From NCBI RefSeq assembly GCF_050433225.1, contig NZ_JBNPXQ010000001.1, forward strand, positions 1,798,001 through 1,862,000: 64,000 nucleotides of DNA, in the 5' to 3' direction. The DNA is from Sphingomonas_D zeicaulis. Its GTDB lineage: Bacteria > Pseudomonadota > Alphaproteobacteria > Sphingomonadales > Sphingomonadaceae. Below are positions 19,385 to 28,900 of the stretch, one piece after another. The number at the start of each line of letters is the position of its first letter. Within the stretch, counting starts at the first letter, position 1. Both the position numbers and the translations under genes were made by a program. The notes under the pieces are model-generated. The model had not been told where the DNA came from. It was given only the letters and a program-made list of their open reading frames with translations, and made no database searches.

Positions 19385-21718
19385 TCAGCCCGTGAACAGC
19401 CCCTTTCGGATGATTGCGTGAACGCCCCAATTGCCGTTGGCGACCTGCGACACGCCGAAATCGACCCCGACCGAAAGCAGCGAGATCGCCTCATCCTCGC
19501 TCAACTGCTTGGTGGTCATCAGAAAGCGGCGCGCCTTGCGGAAGGCATCGCGCATCGCGGCGTCGATCGAGGAGCGCTTGTAGACTTCGCTCTGCGCATC
19601 CTCGCCCAGTTCCTTCAGATAGTCCGGATGGCTGAACCCCATGATCACCCATTCGCCGTCGGTTTCGATCAACGGGTAGTCGAGATCGCGCAGCTGATCG
19701 TGCAGCGATCCGGCACGGTGATGGATGATCTGGATCAGCGCGGTCATCGAACATTCGATGGCCGTTCCGCACAGTTCGGAATCGCCCTGCGACGCGTGCG
19801 GATCGCCGAGCGACAGCAACGCGCCCGGCACCTGCACCGGCAGGAACACGCGCGAGCCCGGACCGGTGCGCCAATTGTCGAGATTGCCGCCAAACGCCCC
19901 CGGCGGCACCGAATCGACCAGCCCCGAATGCGCCGGCGCCACCGCGATCACACCGAAATGAGGGCGGATCGGGATCTCGACGTTGCGCAGCACATCATAG
20001 TTGCGCTCGATCGTTGCTGGATCGACCGGCACGCCGGGATAATCGTAGCGGCTGTGGCGCACGCCCGAAGGATCGACCTGCTCGGTCCAGCGGAAGCTGT
20101 AAACCGCGTGCGCGGTGGGCGTGCGCCCGCCGCCGGTCTCCACCTCGTAGATCGTGATCACCTCGCGCTGGCGCGGCTCGGTCAGCAGATCCTGGAAGTG
20201 GAAGCCCCAATAGGTCGCGGCATTGCTGCCGAAGCTCTTGCCGGCGAAGCGGGCATTGCCGCTCGGCCGCGGCTTCAGATCGAGGATCCGCACCTCGACC
20301 ACGTCACCCGGCATCGCCCCCTCGATCGCGATCGGGCCGGTGCAGATATGGACGCCGAACCCTTCGCCGGGGCCGCGGCCGAACGCCTTGGCATCCATCG
20401 GCCCCGCGCCACGTCGGTCGATCGCCTTGCCGGTCCCATCCCAGCGATAGACGCTCTCGGCGCCGCCATCGCCTTCCACCATCCGCTCCGGATCGTCATT
20501 GGCGTGGTGGGTCAGTGTCTCGATCGTCACGAAGTCGCCCGAGCGCACGTTGAGCACGGGCTTCAGCGCGCGGCTGAAATAGCCCCAATGCACCGTCTCG
20601 GGACTGACCGGCAGGTGATGGTGCCGCACCGGCTGGCCGTTGATCGCATCGGGCAGCGCGATGAGGCCGTCCACCTCCTGCTCGCCATCCTCATCCTCGC
20701 CATGCGGCCCCGCCTCGGCGTCGAGCGCGAGCTTCTCCCGCTTGCTCGGCCGGCCGCGGCGGAGTTGCTCCGCCTCGTCGCCTTCGCGCGCCGGTGCCTT
20801 GCGATACTCGCGCGGCGACACGCCATATTGTTCGCGAAAGGCACGGCTGAACGACGCCGAATCGTTGAAGCCCCACTGGAAGAGGATATCGGAGATCGAC
20901 TTCTGCACGTGCAGCGGACTGCGCAAGTCGAGCCGGCAGCGTTCCAGCCGGCGAACTTTCACATAATGGCCGAAGCTGTCATCGATCGATTCGAACAATT
21001 TCTGCAGATAGCGCGGCGAGATGCCATGTTCGGCGGCGACCTGCTGGTAGTTGAGATTGGGGTCGCTGAGGCGAATCTCGATGGTCTGGAAGATGCGTTC
21101 GAGCAAAGCGGCGCGCATGCCCGCGGCTCCGCCCAACGCCTTGGCCGGCGCATTGTCGAGAAGCGCGGTGACGAGGAATTCCGGGAAGGCCAGTTCCACC
21201 GGCCGCGCCTGATCGGTGGTGATTTCAGGGATCGTATCGGCCAGCGACCGCAACATGCCCGAAAAGACGCGTGCAGCGCCGCCATCGGTCGCGATCTTGC
21301 GCGGCGGGCCGGAAATCGGCGTCTTGAGGCGCATGCTCAGCACACTCTGCGGCACGCGTACCACCAGGGTGCGGTTCTCGCCGGGAAAGGCGAGGTTCGC
21401 GACGCTGTCGCCTCGCCCGCACACCATTTCGCCGTCGCTCAGTTCCAGCGCCTGTTCGCCGTCGCGCATCGTCGCGCTGCCATCGAGCACCATCGCGAGC
21501 CAGAAGCAGCCCGGCTGCTCGCGGAAGTCGATCGACCAGGATTGCGGCGTGCCGGTCACCCGGATGAAGTCGATCGCGGTGCTCGAACGGAACTGGATCA
21601 GTTCGCCATACAGCGCGCCCTCGTCGACCGTATCGAGCGTGAGCGACAGGCGCTGCAGCGCGAAGCGCCATGCATCGCGCCGTTGTTCCTTCGGATAAGC
21701 ATTCGTCGTTATGCGCAA
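19385..21718 (-). CDS. AraC-type regulator fused to acetamidase/formamidase
   Basis: One uninterrupted 777-residue frame holds two normally separate proteins. Residues 1-200 resemble the AraC sensor domain (AraC_binding_2: QFRSSTAIDFIRVTG, SWSIDFREQPGCFWLAMVLDG). Residues about 205-306 are a complete AraC double helix-turn-helix (YQQVAAEHGISPRYLQKLF, SDILFQWGFNDSASFSRAF, YGVSPREYRK). A charged linker (307-350) follows, with a stretch RRGRPSKREK. Residues 355-777 match the FmdA/AmdA amidase family, which releases ammonia from formamide or acetamide (GDVVEVRILDLKP, SLGDPHASQGDSELCGTAIE). ATG 21718 is the first good start. No stop or frameshift separates the halves. A self-contained regulator that binds and breaks down its inducer is an inference. 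Confidence 0.88.
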   Translation of the reverse strand: MRITTNAYPKEQRRDAWRFALQRLSLTLDTVDEGALYGELIQFRSSTAIDFIRVTGTPQSWSIDFREQPGCFWLAMVLDGSATMRDGEQALELSDGEMVCGRGDSVANLAFPGENRTLVVRVPQSVLSMRLKTPISGPPRKIATDGGAARVFSGMLRSLADTIPEITTDQARPVELAFPEFLVTALLDNAPAKALGGAAGMRAALLERIFQTIEIRLSDPNLNYQQVAAEHGISPRYLQKLFESIDDSFGHYVKVRRLERCRLDLRSPLHVQKSISDILFQWGFNDSASFSRAFREQYGVSPREYRKAPAREGDEAEQLRRGRPSKREKLALDAEAGPHGEDEDGEQEVDGLIALPDAINGQPVRHHHLPVSPETVHWGYFSRALKPVLNVRSGDFVTIETLTHHANDDPERMVEGDGGAESVYRWDGTGKAIDRRGAGPMDAKAFGRGPGEGFGVHICTGPIAIEGAMPGDVVEVRILDLKPRPSGNARFAGKSFGSNAATYWGFHFQDLLTEPRQREVITIYEVETGGGRTPTAHAVYSFRWTEQVDPSGVRHSRYDYPGVPVDPATIERNYDVLRNVEIPIRPHFGVIAVAPAHSGLVDSVPPGAFGGNLDNWRTGPGSRVFLPVQVPGALLSLGDPHASQGDSELCGTAIECSMTALIQIIHHRAGSLHDQLRDLDYPLIETDGEWVIMGFSHPDYLKELGEDAQSEVYKRSSIDAAMRDAFRKARRFLMTTKQLSEDEAISLLSVGVDFGVSQVANGNWGVHAIIRKGLFTG

Positions 21719-21820
21719 ACGGCCACTACCCCACCAGCAAGCGGCATCCGTATCCCAGCGCCGGGTTCTTCGCCAAAGCTATGCGGCGGGGACCGGGCCG
21801 TCAATTCGCAGGTGCAGCGA

Positions 21821-22309
21821 TCATTCGGGAATCGGTGCCGCCGCCAGCACTTCGATCGCCTCGACCTTGCCATTGAAGTCGACGCGTTCGCCGACCTCCG
21901 CCCCCATCATCGCGCGTGCGAGCGGCGCGAAGAAGGCGATGCGGTCCGCCGCCGGATCGGCCTCGTCACCGCCGACGATGTCGATCATCCGTTCGCGCCC
22001 GCCAAGGCTGAAGCGCACGCGCGATCCGAACCCCGCCACGCCTTCCGCCGGTGCTTCCGTAAGCCGCGCGGTGGCAAGGCGCGTGCGCCAGTAGCGCAGG
22101 CTGCGCTGGTCGTCGTCCCGCGCGGCGCGCACAGCATCGTCGGCGGGCTCGCCATGCGCGGCCACCGCCTGCTCCAGCCGTCCCACCATGTCCCCGATCG
22201 CCGCCAGCCCGCGCGCCGTCACCAGGTTGGGGCCGGGCGGCAACGGCAGTTCGAACCGCGGTTCCTTATGCTCGTCATCGCTTTCGCGGCGAAACGCAAC
22301 GCTCACCAT
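21821..22309 (-). CDS. GreA/GreB-family transcription elongation factor-like protein
   Basis: This 162-residue protein has the Gre layout. An N-terminal coiled-coil region (LVTARGLAAIGDMVGRLEQAV to SLRYWRTRLATARL) is followed by a C-terminal FKBP-like domain (GSRVRFSLGGRERMIDIVGGDEADP, FFAPLARAMMGAEVGERVDF). Gre factors bind the RNA polymerase secondary channel and trigger transcript cleavage. The coiled coil looks shortened and its tip reads ARDDDQ, so the two catalytic acids are not clearly in place. Members of this sort may compete with GreA rather than replace it. ATG 22309 has AAGGAG close upstream. It is divergent from the next gene. Confidence 0.8.
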   Translation of the reverse strand: MVSVAFRRESDDEHKEPRFELPLPPGPNLVTARGLAAIGDMVGRLEQAVAAHGEPADDAVRAARDDDQRSLRYWRTRLATARLTEAPAEGVAGFGSRVRFSLGGRERMIDIVGGDEADPAADRIAFFAPLARAMMGAEVGERVDFNGKVEAIEVLAAAPIPE

Positions 22310-22429
22310 AGTCTCCTTCGCCGTTCCGAATGGCGGCACAGGCCGGCGCCGTCCAGCCCGAACATGCCGAGCGCGTTGCACCGCCGCGCCGGGCACGGTA
22401 CGCACTGATGGAAGGGAGTCGGGGGTAAA

Positions 22430-23290
22430 GTGGCGCTCTACACATGCGACGATGCGAATTGTGTTCTCTACAATCGCTGTCAGTCGTTCGACTATAGCTT
22501 CTCGTGCCAGCGCGCGACCTCGTCGATCGGGGTGCCCTGCCGCGCACGCGAACTTCCCGCCGCCGAACCCTCCCGCTCGCAGACCGCGCCCACCGTCGCC
22601 GCCGGCTGGGGGCTCGAACGCTCGGGCTCCTATGAGGAAACCGCCTTCGCCCCGCAGGAACGCGAGACCGAATATAGCTCCCGCGACCGCGAGACCGAAT
22701 ATGCCTCCGGAGAGCGTTCGCTGCCGCCGCCTGCCCCGGCGCCGGAACCCGAACGGCGCGGGTCCTCCGCGGCCGTCATCCTGCTCTCGCTGCTGCTGGT
22801 GGTGCTGATCGGCGGCGGCATCGGCGCCTATGCGATGCGCGACATGCTGTTCGGCGAAAGCGGTACCGACAGCCCGGCGATGATCGAGGAACGGCTCTAC
22901 TCGACCTTGCTGCGCGCCGCCTATGCGCGCGAGATTTCGGACAAGATTCTGTCGGTAAACCGCCAGATCGAGGCGATCCGCCAACGGGACGAGGCATCCA
23001 GCCCGGCGATGGCGCGCGAGATTGCCGAAATCGAGGCGCGGATGCAGAACAACGAGGTCGAGCGCCGCGCCGCCTTCAACGACTGCGCGGCCGAGGTGGA
23101 GTCGCTCGGCAAGCGGCCGGCGGATGATGTCGATGCCGCCGCCGATGCGCTGACCAGGCGGCTCGACGCCGCTGGGCTCAAGCGCCTGAAGGCACTGCTG
23201 CCGGTGATCGTCGGCCAGGTTCGCGATTCACGCGCGGGCAAGGCAGATCGTGATAAATGGATAAGCCAAATCGAGGTCGCGTCGCTCTAA
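22430..23290 (+). CDS. Single-span membrane protein with Cys-rich N-terminus, unknown function
   Basis: The protein is 286 residues from GTG 22430; an in-frame stop lies eight codons upstream. The first 25 residues carry Cys6, Cys11, Cys17 and Cys26 in a pattern like a small metal or disulphide site. Residues 60-115 are charged and repetitive (RETEYSS, RETEYAS). One membrane helix follows at about 117-135 (VILLSLLLVVLIGGGIG), then a helical, probably periplasmic domain. I do not recognise a family. The gene lies 27 bases ahead of an SH3-domain envelope protein and is probably co-transcribed with it, which suggests an envelope role. The GTG start has no strong ribosome-binding site. Confidence 0.65.
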   Translation: MALYTCDDANCVLYNRCQSFDYSFSCQRATSSIGVPCRARELPAAEPSRSQTAPTVAAGWGLERSGSYEETAFAPQERETEYSSRDRETEYASGERSLPPPAPAPEPERRGSSAAVILLSLLLVVLIGGGIGAYAMRDMLFGESGTDSPAMIEERLYSTLLRAAYAREISDKILSVNRQIEAIRQRDEASSPAMAREIAEIEARMQNNEVERRAAFNDCAAEVESLGKRPADDVDAAADALTRRLDAAGLKRLKALLPVIVGQVRDSRAGKADRDKWISQIEVASL

Positions 23291-23317
23291 TCGCTCTAAT
23301 CGCTGTGGAGAACGCAC

Positions 23318-24475
23318 ATGTCCGCATTTCGTAGGTTCCGACAGGGGCTGCTCGCCGCCGGCGCGGCCGCGACGCTGATGACCGGCTTCGTCGCGCCCGC
23401 CCCTGCCCTCGCCGCCAAGAAGGCGAAGTTCGCCGACCAGTGCGCCGAATATCGCAAGCCCTTCACCCGCATCAAGAATTACAAGACCAACCAGGCGCTC
23501 AAGGGCGCGCTGATCGGCGGCATATTGGGCCTGGGCGTCGGTCTGGCGGCAAATTCGGGCAAGCAGAACAAGGGCTCGGTGCTGCCCTATGTGCTGGCGG
23601 GTGCCGCGACCGGCGGCGTCGTCGCCTATGTCGCCGCCAAGGCCGAGCAGGCGAAGGACCGCGAGGAGGTGCAGCGCGCGATCGCGACCGACTATGCCGG
23701 CACCGTCGACAATTATGATCCGCTTGCGCAGAAGATTGCCGACCTCGGCAATTGCCGGCGCACCCAGATCTACGCCGTGCAATCGGATTTCGAGAGCCAG
23801 ACGATCGATTCCAAGGTCGCGCTCGAACGGCTGAAGCTGCTCGAAACCTGGGTGGTCAAGGATGACGAGGCGATCTCGGGCGCGGCCAACCAGCAGACCT
23901 CGCAGGTCGCCGATTATGTCCGCGCGCAGCGGCTGGCCGAGGGCGCCAAGCCCGAGGAAACCGAGAATTACGACACCAACTCGACCTATTATCAGGATGC
24001 GACGCTGCAGCCGGCGATCTACGTCTCCCAGTCTGCCGACGGCAGCGTCGAGCCGCCCCCGCCGCCTGCGCCGCTGCCGACGACCACGGTCTATCCGCGC
24101 TCGGCGGTGAACTTGCGCGCCGAGGCAAACCAGACCGGCGCCAAGCTCGACACCATCCCGGCCCGCAAGCCCGTGCAGGTGCGCCAGAGTCCGACCCAGG
24201 GCTGGTATGAGGTCGAGTGGAACGGCCAGAAGGGCTATGCGCTCGCCTCGCTGTTCGACGGCTCGCCGCCGCCCGCGCCACGCCCGCCCGCTCCGGCGCC
24301 GAAGAAGAAGGGCGTGCGCAAGATGGTCGTGCAGAAGCCCGCGGCGGACAAGACCACGCCCAAGAAGCAGGTCGCCAGCGCCGTCGCCGGCAACAATGCG
24401 GCGCAGCAGGCCCGTGTGCGCAGTTCGTCCGAAACCAATGCGCAACTGAGCGACCTGAGGTTGGCGCTGAGCTGA
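23318..24475 (+). CDS. Secreted SH3-domain protein with glycine-zipper segments
   Basis: This 385-residue protein has a clear signal peptide ending near APALAA (residue 33). Two Gly-rich hydrophobic stretches follow (about 62-80, ALIGGILGLGVGLAAN, and 88-106), typical of glycine-zipper envelope proteins. A soluble middle region comes next, then a bacterial SH3 domain at about 255-315 (SAVNLRAEANQTGAKLDTIP, GWYEVEWNGQKGYALASLF) and a Pro/Lys-rich tail. SH3b domains bind cell-wall peptides or proteins. ATG 23318 is preceded by GGAG. It is probably an operon with the preceding membrane gene. A strong hairpin follows the stop. Confidence 0.8.
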   Translation: MSAFRRFRQGLLAAGAAATLMTGFVAPAPALAAKKAKFADQCAEYRKPFTRIKNYKTNQALKGALIGGILGLGVGLAANSGKQNKGSVLPYVLAGAATGGVVAYVAAKAEQAKDREEVQRAIATDYAGTVDNYDPLAQKIADLGNCRRTQIYAVQSDFESQTIDSKVALERLKLLETWVVKDDEAISGAANQQTSQVADYVRAQRLAEGAKPEETENYDTNSTYYQDATLQPAIYVSQSADGSVEPPPPPAPLPTTTVYPRSAVNLRAEANQTGAKLDTIPARKPVQVRQSPTQGWYEVEWNGQKGYALASLFDGSPPPAPRPPAPAPKKKGVRKMVVQKPAADKTTPKKQVASAVAGNNAAQQARVRSSSETNAQLSDLRLALS

Positions 24476-24484
24476 GGTGCTATC

Positions 24485-24519
24485 CTCCCATCCCCCGGCG
24501 CGCAGCCGGGGGATGGGAG
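24485..24519 (+). terminator. Strong GC-rich hairpin after the SH3 gene
   Basis: A perfect 15-bp stem (CTCCCATCCCCCGGC with its complement, loop GCGCA) lies ten bases after the stop. There is no T-run. It belongs by look to the GC-rich intergenic palindromes seen at 513 and 59.3 kb, and probably stops transcription or protects the mRNA end. Confidence 0.65.
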
Positions 24520-24589
24520 ATCGCCTGCGGTTTACCGCCGCCGGCGAATATGGTCTGAGGCGACGTCGCAAGTCATCGCGCCGGAGACC

Positions 24590-25870
24590 ATGATCATGAG
24601 TGCAACCCTGTTCCTGCTCGCGGCCGCAGCCACCGCGTCGCCGCCCGCGCAGCCGGAACCCGCAGCACCGCCCGCGTTGGTGAAGCTGCTCGCATCCGAA
24701 CGGTTCGACGCCGCGAAGACGGCGCTGCGCGCGGACCATGAGCGGCTGGTGGCCGAAATCATCGCCCTCACTGAAATCCCCGCACCGCCGTTTGGCGAGG
24801 CGGAGCGTGGCCGCGCCTATGCCGACCTGATGCGCAAGAGCGGTTTCACCGACGTGACGACCGACCCGGTCGGCAACGTCATCGCCATCCGCCCTGGCAA
24901 GAACCGCAAGCTTGGCCCCCTGATCGTCGCCGCGCATCTCGACACGGTGTTCCCCAAAGGCACCGACGTGAAGGTGAAGCGCGAGGGCACGCGGCTGATG
25001 GCACCAGGCATCGGCGACGACAGCCGCGGCCTTGCAGTCCTCCTCGCCTTCCGCCGTGCGCTGGACAAGGCCGGCATCGAAACCGACCGCGACATCATGT
25101 TCGTCGGCAATGTCGGTGAGGAAGGCCCCGGCGACCTGCGCGGCATGCGCCATCTGTTCGGCGAGGCGCAGCCGGGCCGCAAGGCCGCGGCGTTCATCTC
25201 GGTCGACAGCAGCGGCGCCGAGACGATCGTGACCCGCGGCGTCGGCTCACGGCGGCACCACATCATCTTCAACGGCCCGGGCGGGCACAGCTTCGACAAG
25301 TTCGGCATCGTCAACCCGATGGTGCCGCTCGCGAAGACGGTGACCGGCCTCTACGGCATCACCGTGCCGGGCGATCCGCGGACGACCTATTCAGCCAGCG
25401 TCGTCGGCGGCGGCACCTCGGTCAACACCATCCCGCCGCGCGTCTTCCTCGATGTCGACATCCGGTCGGTCTCGCCGGCGGAGGTCGAACGGGTCGATCG
25501 CGAATTGCGCGCGATCGTCGACCGGGCGGTCGCCGAGGAGAATGCGACGCGCGATACCTCGCGCGGTACCGTCAGCGTCACCTTCGAGCGGATCGGCGAA
25601 CGCCCGGCGGGTCAGACCGACGAGACCGCAGGGCTCGGCGCCCTCGCCTTCGCCGCCTCCCGCGCGTTCGGCTACAAGACGCGCTTCATCCCCGTTTCCA
25701 CCGACGCCAATGTGCCGATGAACCTCGGCATCCCGGCGATCGCGATCGGTTCGGGCGGCAGCGGCGGTGCGGAACATTCGCCCGACGAGTGGATCGATGT
25801 CGAGATCGAGGAAAGCGTACGCGGCATGAGCGCCGGGCTGGCCACGGTGATCGCCGCGGCCAGTCGTTAA
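24590..25870 (+). CDS. M20/M25/M40-family metallopeptidase, exported
   Basis: This 426-residue protein opens with a short hydrophobic signal (LFLLAAAATA). The metal-binding set of the M20 family is present: AAHLDTVF (His116), GIGDDSRG (Asp143), the catalytic GNVGEEGPGD (Glu177/178) and a late EHSPDEW. A dimerisation lobe (GPGGHSFDKFGI) sits in the middle. Family members cleave dipeptides, N-acyl amino acids or tripeptides using two zinc ions. The substrate cannot be told from sequence. ATG 24590 and ATG 24596 are both possible; GGAG precedes both. It stands alone, ended by a bidirectional terminator. Confidence 0.88.
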   Translation: MIMSATLFLLAAAATASPPAQPEPAAPPALVKLLASERFDAAKTALRADHERLVAEIIALTEIPAPPFGEAERGRAYADLMRKSGFTDVTTDPVGNVIAIRPGKNRKLGPLIVAAHLDTVFPKGTDVKVKREGTRLMAPGIGDDSRGLAVLLAFRRALDKAGIETDRDIMFVGNVGEEGPGDLRGMRHLFGEAQPGRKAAAFISVDSSGAETIVTRGVGSRRHHIIFNGPGGHSFDKFGIVNPMVPLAKTVTGLYGITVPGDPRTTYSASVVGGGTSVNTIPPRVFLDVDIRSVSPAEVERVDRELRAIVDRAVAEENATRDTSRGTVSVTFERIGERPAGQTDETAGLGALAFAASRAFGYKTRFIPVSTDANVPMNLGIPAIAIGSGGSGGAEHSPDEWIDVEIEESVRGMSAGLATVIAAASR

Positions 25871-25933
25871 TACCGTCCCGCTCGGTCTGCGACCGATCGG
25901 GAGACGGCTTCGCTCAGGCGCCGCGCGGGCTTG

Positions 25934-25970
25934 ACCAAGCTGCGATGCGTCACGCCCATCGCAGCTTGGT
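25934..25970. terminator. Bidirectional terminator
   Basis: A perfect 14-bp inverted repeat, ACCAAGCTGCGATG and its complement with a 9-base loop, lies between the convergent M20 peptidase and aminopeptidase-fusion genes. Its perfection and place support a terminator serving both. A weaker hairpin (CGGTC-type) lies at about 25878-25903. Confidence 0.7.
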
Positions 25971-25981
25971 ATGCGCCCCGT

Positions 25982-28900
25982 TCAATTCAGCGTCACGTCC
26001 GCAACATTATCGTCCGAGTTGCGGTCGACATATTTGTTGTAGGGGTCGATCCCCGCGAACAGCGGCTGCCGCTTGGTGACAACGCGGATCTGCTGCGTGC
26101 CCGAGCGGATCGGCCGGCGCTCCATCAGGATCACATCCTTGCGATCGAATGCGCCGAGCCCCGGCCGCTTGTCGAACAGGCCGATGTCGATGTCGTCGGC
26201 GAGCGTCGCCTTGCTCTCCTTGCCCTTGCCATCGACATAGGCCTTGCCCGCCTTCACCGTCAGCAGCGTCTCATAAGTGCCGTCGGGCAGCTTGCGGCTG
26301 ACCGCGGTCTCGGTCTTGAGATCGTAGATCGTGATCCGCGTCAGCAGGTCGGCGACGAGTTCGCGCTCGGCCGGCGTACGGGCGAGGCTCATGAAGCCAT
26401 CGACCAGATCGGTCGAGCGGGCATAGGGCTGGCTCTTGAAGCGATAGCGATCGAGCAATCCCGCAAGCATCGCATCGACCCGCGCCTCGCCCAGCCGGTC
26501 CTGCAGCAGGTACATCACCACCGATCCCTTGCGATAATGGATATAGCCCTGATCCTCGACACGGTTGAGCGGCAATTCCTCGATCTTCTCGGCACCGCGC
26601 GACCGCAGATAATTGTCGAGTTCATATTTCAGGAAGCGGCGGATCTTCTCCTCGCCATAGAGATGCTTCATCACCATCAGCGCCGAATATTGCGCGAGCG
26701 TCTCGACCATGATCGTGCCGCCCTGCATGTCGGCGCTGACGAGCTGGTGCCCCCAATATTGATGGCCTAGTTCATGCGCGGTGACATAGGTGACATAGTC
26801 GATCGCGTCGGGATCGGTCGTGTTGGCGAGAAAGCCGATCTTTTCCGAATAGGGTACCGTGCCCGCGAACGCCTGCGCAAAGGTCGCATAGCCCGGGAAC
26901 TCGATGATCCGGGTATAGTCGAACTGATAGGGCCCGAAATTCTTGCGATAATAGGCCAGCGACAGCTTCATCGCCTTCAGCATGCGATCGACATTGGCGC
27001 CATGCTTGGGGTCATAATAGACCGTCAGATTCACACCGTCGGCGTCGATCGACTTTTCCGCATAGGCCGCCGACTGCACCGAGAAGAAAGCGAGCATCGG
27101 CGCCATCGAGACGAAATGCGCGGTGCGCCGCCCGCCCCGCGTCACATCCGACAAACGGCGGCCCGGCGCGATCGGCGTCTGGTCCGCATCGGTCGACAAT
27201 GTGATGTCCGAATGCACCCAGTCCGCATTGCCGAGATAGTTGCGTTGCGTTGCCGAAAGATCCTCGAGCTTGGCCGGCCGTAGCTCGGCGGGCAGGCCAT
27301 ATTTGCGGCGCTTGATGCGATCGTCGAGCAGCCCGGCGCGGCTCATGCCGATCTGCAGCGCGAACTCGCTATTGTCGAGGAAGCTGCCATTGCCGACGAG
27401 GCGGACATCGTCACCATTGGCGCGCAGCCCCTTCTGGTGCCGTTCGGATGCGAAGCTGATCGCGCCGGTGGCCCCCGGCGCCAACGGCGTCGCAAAGCGA
27501 TAGATGCGGTACTGGGCATCGGCGTCGTTGGAAACGAGGCGGGCGCCAGGCAGGTTCACCGACACCAGCCGCGTGTCGCGATTGGACAAGCGCACATGAA
27601 GTTCGGACAGTGGCGCGCCGGTATCGTTGACGAAGCGATAGGTGCCGCTCGCCTGCATCCGCCGCTCACGCGGGTAGAGCGCGACATCCATCTTGATGTC
27701 AGTCACCGACGGCTGAAGGATCTTCTCATATTTCAGATATTTCTTCTCGTAGTCGGCGAGCTGCTTCTCGCGATCCTCGCGCGTTTCATAGCGGTTGAGG
27801 ATGTTCATGTTGTAGAACAGCCAGCCCCCGGTCAGCACCGCGACAAGCAGCGCCGTTCCCAGGATCGCGCCGGCCGGTCCCATGAGCCGCGCGGGCATGC
27901 GCGCCAGTCGCGGCCGCAGCCGTGTTTCGGTGCCCCGCCGCCACAGCAGATGCGCGAGCACCGCCAGCACCACCGCAACCGCCCCCCAATAGAGCCTCAG
28001 CCACCAGCCAAGCATCCCGCCGACCTGGCTGCCGTTGATGTCGGAGAATTGCGTCTGGCCGGTCGCGCCATAATTGTAGAGCGGATGCTCGAAGCCGATG
28101 TTCGTCAGCGTGATCGTGCCCACGAGATAGATGACCATCACCCCCCAGCCGATATATTTGTTGGGGCTCACCGCTTGCACGAACACCGCGAGCACGGCGA
28201 GGATCGCCATCTCCACCGTCTGCGGCAACAGATACCAGCCGAGATATTGGCCAATCTCGATGTCGGTCAGTCCACGGCCGAGTTGGACGACAATCGCCGC
28301 GATCACCGAGATGGCGAGCGTCGCGAACAGCACACCGGTCACCGCCAGCGTCTTGGGCACCATATAGGCCCAGTTGGGCAGCGCCGTGGCATCGATGATC
28401 TCGTGAAACTTGCGGTCCCGATCGCGCCACACCAGTTCGCCGGCATAGTAGATCGCGATGATGACCGGGAAGATGCCGAACGTGCCGATCAGCAATTCGA
28501 TCAGCGAGAAGGTCCGCGGGATCGCCGGCGTGCCATAGATCTCGTTGCCGAACAGCAGTCCGCCGACCGAGTTGAACAGGCCGAGCAGCAGCAGCACCGC
28601 GAAAGCCGGGCTGCGGAAGACGAGAACCATCTCGAACCGGCAGCGCGCCCATAATTGCGTCCAGCCCGCTGCAGCCGGCCGGACCGGCGGCAACTGCGCC
28701 ACGATCAGGGGGGGCTGCGCGGCCAGCTTCGCCGCTTTCCTGGCCTGGCGTCGCAGCGAACGCGCCGAAGCACCGCGCTCGGCAAAGCTGAACCGGGTAT
28801 AGGCCAGCACCAGCGCCGCCAGCCCGACGCCGAACCAGATCAGGCGGTTCCACAGCAGCGCGCCGGTGACGGGCGGAGTCAGACTGTTCGCCTCCGCCGC

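Noticed and set aside
19295..22408. A 1037-codon open frame on the plus strand opposite the AraC-amidase gene
   Set aside because: It is Arg/His/Ala-rich with no recognisable domain and arises from GC-rich codon use on the other strand, which carries clear AraC and amidase motifs.
23228..25153. A 641-codon minus-strand frame
   Set aside because: It runs antisense through the SH3 and M20 genes, both of which have clear signal peptides and motifs.
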